A stretch of DNA of 25,494 bases from contig CAMPIH010000009.1 of the NCBI GenBank assembly GCA_946886275.1, forward strand, positions 1 through 25,494, in the 5' to 3' direction. Source of the stretch: an uncultured Sphingosinicella sp. (lineage in GTDB: Bacteria; Pseudomonadota; Alphaproteobacteria; Sphingomonadales; Sphingomonadaceae). The notes under the pieces were generated by a model that saw nothing but the letters and a program-made list of their open reading frames with translations, was not told the origin of the DNA and searched no databases. Below, piece after piece: positions 22,747 to 25,494 of this stretch; position 1 is the stretch's first letter, and each line of letters starts with the position of its first letter. A program made the translations under genes and the position numbers.

Positions 22747-24015
22747 TCATTCCGCGGCGAGGTGCCAGACCGGCGGCTCTTCCGCCTCGCGAAGTCGCTC
22801 TTCCTCCTCGAACATGAAGTCGCGGGTCATCGGGATGGCGTCGCGCCGCTTGAGATACTGGAGCTGCCAGTTGACCAGCCCGCCATAGCGGAAGGCGGCC
22901 TCTGCGCCGGCCAGATAGAATTGCCACATCCGGAAGAAGCGTTCGTCGTACAGCGCGACGATCTCCTCGCGGGCGGCGTTTGTCCGGTTGTACCATTCTT
23001 CGAGCGTGTGGGCATAATGGTAGCGCATCGCCTCGACGTCGGAGACGATGAAGCGGTTGCGCTCGGCCTCCGACACCAGCTCCGAAAGCGACGGGATGTA
23101 GCCGCCCGGGAAGATGTATTTGCGGGTCCAGGCGTCGGTGGTCCCGGCCGGCGGCCCCATCCGGCCGCAGCAATGCGAGAACATCACCCCGTCCTCCTTC
23201 AGCAGCCGGTGGGTGTGCTTGAAGAAGGTCGGGTAATGGGGCGTGCCGAGATGCTCGATGAGGCCGACGCTCGTGATCCGGTCGAACTGGCCCTCGACCT
23301 CGCGATAATCCTTGAGCTCGAACTTGACCCGGTCCGACACGCCCGCTTCGGCGGCGCGCTCGTTGGCGAAGGCGATCTGGTCCGGGGCGAGAGCAACCCC
23401 GAGCACGTCGACGTCGTAATGGCGGTGGAGGTACAGAGCGAGGCCGCCCCAGCCGCAGCCGATGTCGAGCACCTTCATTCCGGGCTTCAGGTTCAGCTTG
23501 GCGGCGATATGCGCCTTCTTGTCCAGCTGCGCCTTTTCGAGGCTGTCGGACGTGTCCCGATAATAAGCCATCGTATATTGCCGGTCCTCGTCGAGGAACA
23601 ATTCGTAGAGCCGGCGGGTGAGATTGTAGGTGTGCTCCGCGTTTCGGGCCGACCGGCTCCGCCAGTTGATCTGGTCGAGCTTGCCGACGATCTTTGCGGC
23701 GCCGCGGCGGACGAGCCCGCGCGGCTTGAGCGCTCCAGGCCGCTCCCACGGCGCGTTGTAGCGGCCGAACAGCAGGAGGTCCCGAATGTCGTGCGGCGGT
23801 TCGACGACCAGCCGGCCTTCCATATAGGCCTCGCCGGCGCCGAGCCGCGGATCCTTGGAGATGTGCATGGCGGCGCCGCGGTCGGTGAGGCGCACCGTGA
23901 TCGGCCCGTGGTTCGGATCGGGCGTGCCGTAATGGTAGGTCTTGCCGTTATAGTCGATGACGGTGAGCTCGCCTTTCCTGACGAGCTTCTTCAGCATCTT
24001 GTCGAGCAGCCACAT
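22747..24015 (-). CDS. CFA-synthase-like SAM methyltransferase with divergent active site
   Basis: A 422-residue homologue of cyclopropane-fatty-acyl-phospholipid synthase. The SAM fold is intact (VLDIGCGWGGLALYLH, 182-197), Glu254 (SVGLIEHLG), His281 and the HY pair near 333-334 are present. However, the HYDIGNDFY region of the neighbour reads HTYNLTRRLY here, the YSC cysteine (Cys139 in E. coli) is Met149 (QYTMAYY), and HTMG is HCCG (281-284). The N-terminus MWLLDKMLKKLVRKGELTVIDY parallels the paralogue starting 14 bp upstream. It is probably a membrane-associated lipid methyltransferase, but classical cyclopropanation is doubtful. A furan-fatty-acid or other unsaturated-lipid methylase is an alternative. 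Confidence 0.88.
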   Translation of the reverse strand: MWLLDKMLKKLVRKGELTVIDYNGKTYHYGTPDPNHGPITVRLTDRGAAMHISKDPRLGAGEAYMEGRLVVEPPHDIRDLLLFGRYNAPWERPGALKPRGLVRRGAAKIVGKLDQINWRSRSARNAEHTYNLTRRLYELFLDEDRQYTMAYYRDTSDSLEKAQLDKKAHIAAKLNLKPGMKVLDIGCGWGGLALYLHRHYDVDVLGVALAPDQIAFANERAAEAGVSDRVKFELKDYREVEGQFDRITSVGLIEHLGTPHYPTFFKHTHRLLKEDGVMFSHCCGRMGPPAGTTDAWTRKYIFPGGYIPSLSELVSEAERNRFIVSDVEAMRYHYAHTLEEWYNRTNAAREEIVALYDERFFRMWQFYLAGAEAAFRYGGLVNWQLQYLKRRDAIPMTRDFMFEEEERLREAEEPPVWHLAAE

Positions 24016-24029
24016 GAAGACGGATTTCC

Positions 24030-25301
24030 CTATTCCCTCAGTTCCGCGGCAGAGAGCATGGCGGGGCCCGCCGGGTCAAGCTCGGCGGCGTGGAGCCGCT
24101 CCTCGGCTTCGAGCATGTAATTGCGGGTCATCGGCGCAGCGTCTCGGCGCCGCAGATATTGAAGCTGGTAGACGGTCATTCCGCCGTCGCTGAACATCGA
24201 GAGGCCGGCGGCGAGGTAGAACAGCCAGAGCCGGTAGAAGCGCTCGTCGTAGCGGCGCACCACTTCCTCGCGGCATGATTTGAACCGCTCGTACCAGTGG
24301 CGGACCGTTGGCGGATAATGGAGCCGGAGCGCCTCGCAATCCGCCATGATGAGCCGGGCGCTCTCGCTCGCCGAGACGATCTCCGACAAGGCCGGGATAT
24401 AGCCTCCGGGCCAGATATATTTCTGAATGAAGCGGTCGGTCGTCCCGGGCTTTCCCATCCGCCCCATCGTGTGGAGCAGCATCACGCCGTCGGGCTCCAG
24501 CAAGGTTCGGCACTTCTGGAAAAAGCCGCGATAAAAAGGCGGTCCGACATGTTCGAACATGCCGACCGACACGATCCGGTCGAAGCTGCCGGTGACGTCG
24601 CGGTAATCGATCAGCTCGAACTTCACCCGGTCCGAAACCCCGGCCGCCGCTGCCCGCTGCCGCGCGAGCTCGAGCTGCTCGGTGGACAGGGTGACGCCGA
24701 GGACGTCGACATCGGCGACCCGGTGAAGATAGAGTGCCAATCCGCCCCAGCCGCAGCCAATATCGAGCACGCGCTGGCCCGGCTTCAGGACGAGCTTCGA
24801 GGCGATATGGGCCTTCTTGTCGAGCTGCGCCTGTTCGAGGCTGTTGCCGGGGTCGGTGAAGTAGCCGCAGCTATATTGCATGTCGGCTTCCATCCACAGC
24901 CGATAGAAGTCGTTGCCGATGTCATAATGATGGGCGACGTTGCGTCGCGCCTGGCGCCGCCAGTTGAGATGGGCGAGTGGCCGGCCGAGCCGGCTCCCTT
25001 TGCGCAGGAATCGACCGGGCCCACTGCGGTCCTCCCAGCGGCGATTCCTGCGAATGATCAGCACCAGGTCGAGGATCTCGCCCCGGTCGAGGACGAGGCG
25101 GCCGTCCATGAAGGCCTCCGCCGTCCCGACCGCCGGGTCGCGGGCAATCCGAAGGGGGGTGGTCCGATCCGTCAGCCTGACGGTGACCGGCTTCAGCTCC
25201 GGATCGGCGACGCCGTAGCGGCGAGTCCGCCCCTTATGGTCGATGATCGTGAGTTCGCCCGTTCGGACATGCTGGGCGAGCATCTTGTCGAGCAGCCGCA
25301 T
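24030..25301 (-). CDS. cfa: Cyclopropane-fatty-acyl-phospholipid synthase
   Basis: A 423-residue enzyme that adds a methylene bridge from SAM across cis double bonds of membrane phospholipid acyl chains. Active-site residues named from E. coli CFA synthase are all visible: Cys145 in MQYSCGYF, Glu250 in SVGMFEHVG, His277 in LLHTMG and Tyr329 in RLHYPPT. The HHYDIGNDFY motif (124-133) and SAM loop VLDIGCGWGGLALYLH are intact. The frame is open to TTG 25337, but ATG 25301 aligns with the start of the downstream paralogue (MRLLDKML versus MWLLDKML). A 14-bp gap to the second gene indicates one transcript. rlmN lies 89 bp upstream on the same strand. Confidence 0.93.
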   Translation of the reverse strand: MRLLDKMLAQHVRTGELTIIDHKGRTRRYGVADPELKPVTVRLTDRTTPLRIARDPAVGTAEAFMDGRLVLDRGEILDLVLIIRRNRRWEDRSGPGRFLRKGSRLGRPLAHLNWRRQARRNVAHHYDIGNDFYRLWMEADMQYSCGYFTDPGNSLEQAQLDKKAHIASKLVLKPGQRVLDIGCGWGGLALYLHRVADVDVLGVTLSTEQLELARQRAAAAGVSDRVKFELIDYRDVTGSFDRIVSVGMFEHVGPPFYRGFFQKCRTLLEPDGVMLLHTMGRMGKPGTTDRFIQKYIWPGGYIPALSEIVSASESARLIMADCEALRLHYPPTVRHWYERFKSCREEVVRRYDERFYRLWLFYLAAGLSMFSDGGMTVYQLQYLRRRDAAPMTRNYMLEAEERLHAAELDPAGPAMLSAAELRE

Positions 25302-25345
25302 GGCTGCGCAGAATAGACCGATCTGGTGTGATGGCAAACTCGCCC

Positions 25346-25389
25346 CGGCCCGTTCGGGAGGGCCTGAGCCTGCACGAACAACCGGGCCG
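25346..25389 (-). terminator. Possible hairpin after rlmN
   Basis: On the - strand, just after the rlmN stop, CGGCCC and GGGCCG (6 bp) plus GTTCG and CGAAC (5 bp) can form one stem with a 4-nt bulge on the 5' side and an 18-nt loop. The loop is long and only GTTTG follows further downstream, so termination is plausible but unproven; rlmN could also read into the cfa pair. Confidence 0.35.
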
Positions 25390-25390
25390 A

Positions 25391-25494
25391 CTAGGCCAAG
25401 GCGGCCTGCTTCTCCTCGGCGATCCGGTCGAGCTCGGCTCGGCTCTTCTTCTCCGCCGCCGACTTCAACTGGCCGCAGGCGGCCATGATGTCGC
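25391..25494 (-). CDS. rlmN: 23S rRNA (adenine2503-C2)-methyltransferase RlmN, C-terminal end (rest outside window)
   Basis: Only the last 33 codons and the TAG (25391-25393) are present, in a frame open to the window edge. The peptide begins DIMAACGQLKSAAEKK, which matches the RlmN C-terminus; its Cys corresponds to the mechanistic cysteine (Cys355 in E. coli) of this radical-SAM enzyme that methylates A2503 of 23S rRNA and A37 of some tRNAs. The final charged tail ELDRIAEEKQAALA is lineage-specific. Too short to be tracked by an ORF finder, but the AACGQL signature is distinctive. Confidence 0.88.
   Translation of the reverse strand, partial: DIMAACGQLKSAAEKKSRAELDRIAEEKQAALA

Noticed and set aside
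22762..24120. 452-codon open frame antisense to the divergent CFA-like gene
   Set aside because: A similar mirror frame (24297-25316) lies opposite the other CFA gene, so both are by-products of codon bias in the homologous real genes.
1..25494. CRISPR array, tRNA/rRNA genes, insertion sequences or integrase sites
   Set aside because: Reading both strands I found no regularly spaced direct repeats, no tRNA cloverleaf, no transposase or integrase motifs, and no terminal inverted repeats flanking a mobile gene.

Overview
The window looks like chromosomal DNA of a high-GC alphaproteobacterium, most likely a sphingomonad (Sphingomonadales). This rests on overall GC-rich codon use, weak or variable Shine-Dalgarno sites with frequent GTG/TTG starts, a HIG1-type twin-membrane-segment protein, a YggT-FolD-MarC cluster and two CFA-synthase-like genes. 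No rRNA, tRNA, transposase or CRISPR array was seen. Coding density is very high: the largest gap is the 255 bp between divergent genes at 21355-21609, so there is no gene-free stretch over 300 bases.

Region 1 (1-6034, + strand) is a housekeeping run: the 3' part of glutamyl-Q-tRNA(Asp) synthetase, a HIG1-like membrane protein, a PduO-type cobalamin adenosyltransferase, the ergothioneine pair egtB-egtD, a secreted YbjN-like protein, a YggT protein, folD and a MarC-family membrane protein.

Region 2 (6027-11554) starts an envelope-glycan locus. A large STT3/PMT-like membrane protein on the - strand is divergent from a + strand trio joined by TGATG overlaps: a GtrA-type flippase candidate, a GtrB-like polyprenyl-phosphate sugar synthase, and a SAM methyltransferase. 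A second large membrane protein on the - strand runs tail-to-tail into the methyltransferase, with a 67-bp antisense overlap.

Region 3 (11675-21354, - strand) is the most interesting part. Eight genes from 21354 down to 13159 are almost seamlessly joined (ATGA/GTGA overlaps or gaps of 1-23 bp). They encode a family-2 glycosyltransferase, a GtrA::GT-C fusion, a CmcI-like O-methyltransferase, RfbF, RfbG, a TylC3-like sugar C-methyltransferase, an RmlC-like 3,5-epimerase and an SDR ketoreductase. Together the last six could make a CDP-activated, 3-C-methyl-branched, O-methylated 6-deoxy-L-hexose; CDP-vinelose is the known compound that fits best. An LtaS/OpgB-like alkaline-phosphatase-superfamily membrane transferase follows at 11675-13063.

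Region 4 (21610-25494): a second GtrB-like enzyme on the + strand ends at a nested palindrome. On the - strand, a tandem pair of CFA-synthase homologues follows the 3' end of rlmN. One of the pair keeps the catalytic residues; the other has lost several.

Overall reading (inference): the middle of the window builds an unusual methyl-branched sugar, loads sugars onto polyprenyl phosphate, flips them, and transfers them outside the cytoplasm with GT-C enzymes. No Wzx, Wzy or ABC exporter was seen in the window, so the acceptor is unknown.
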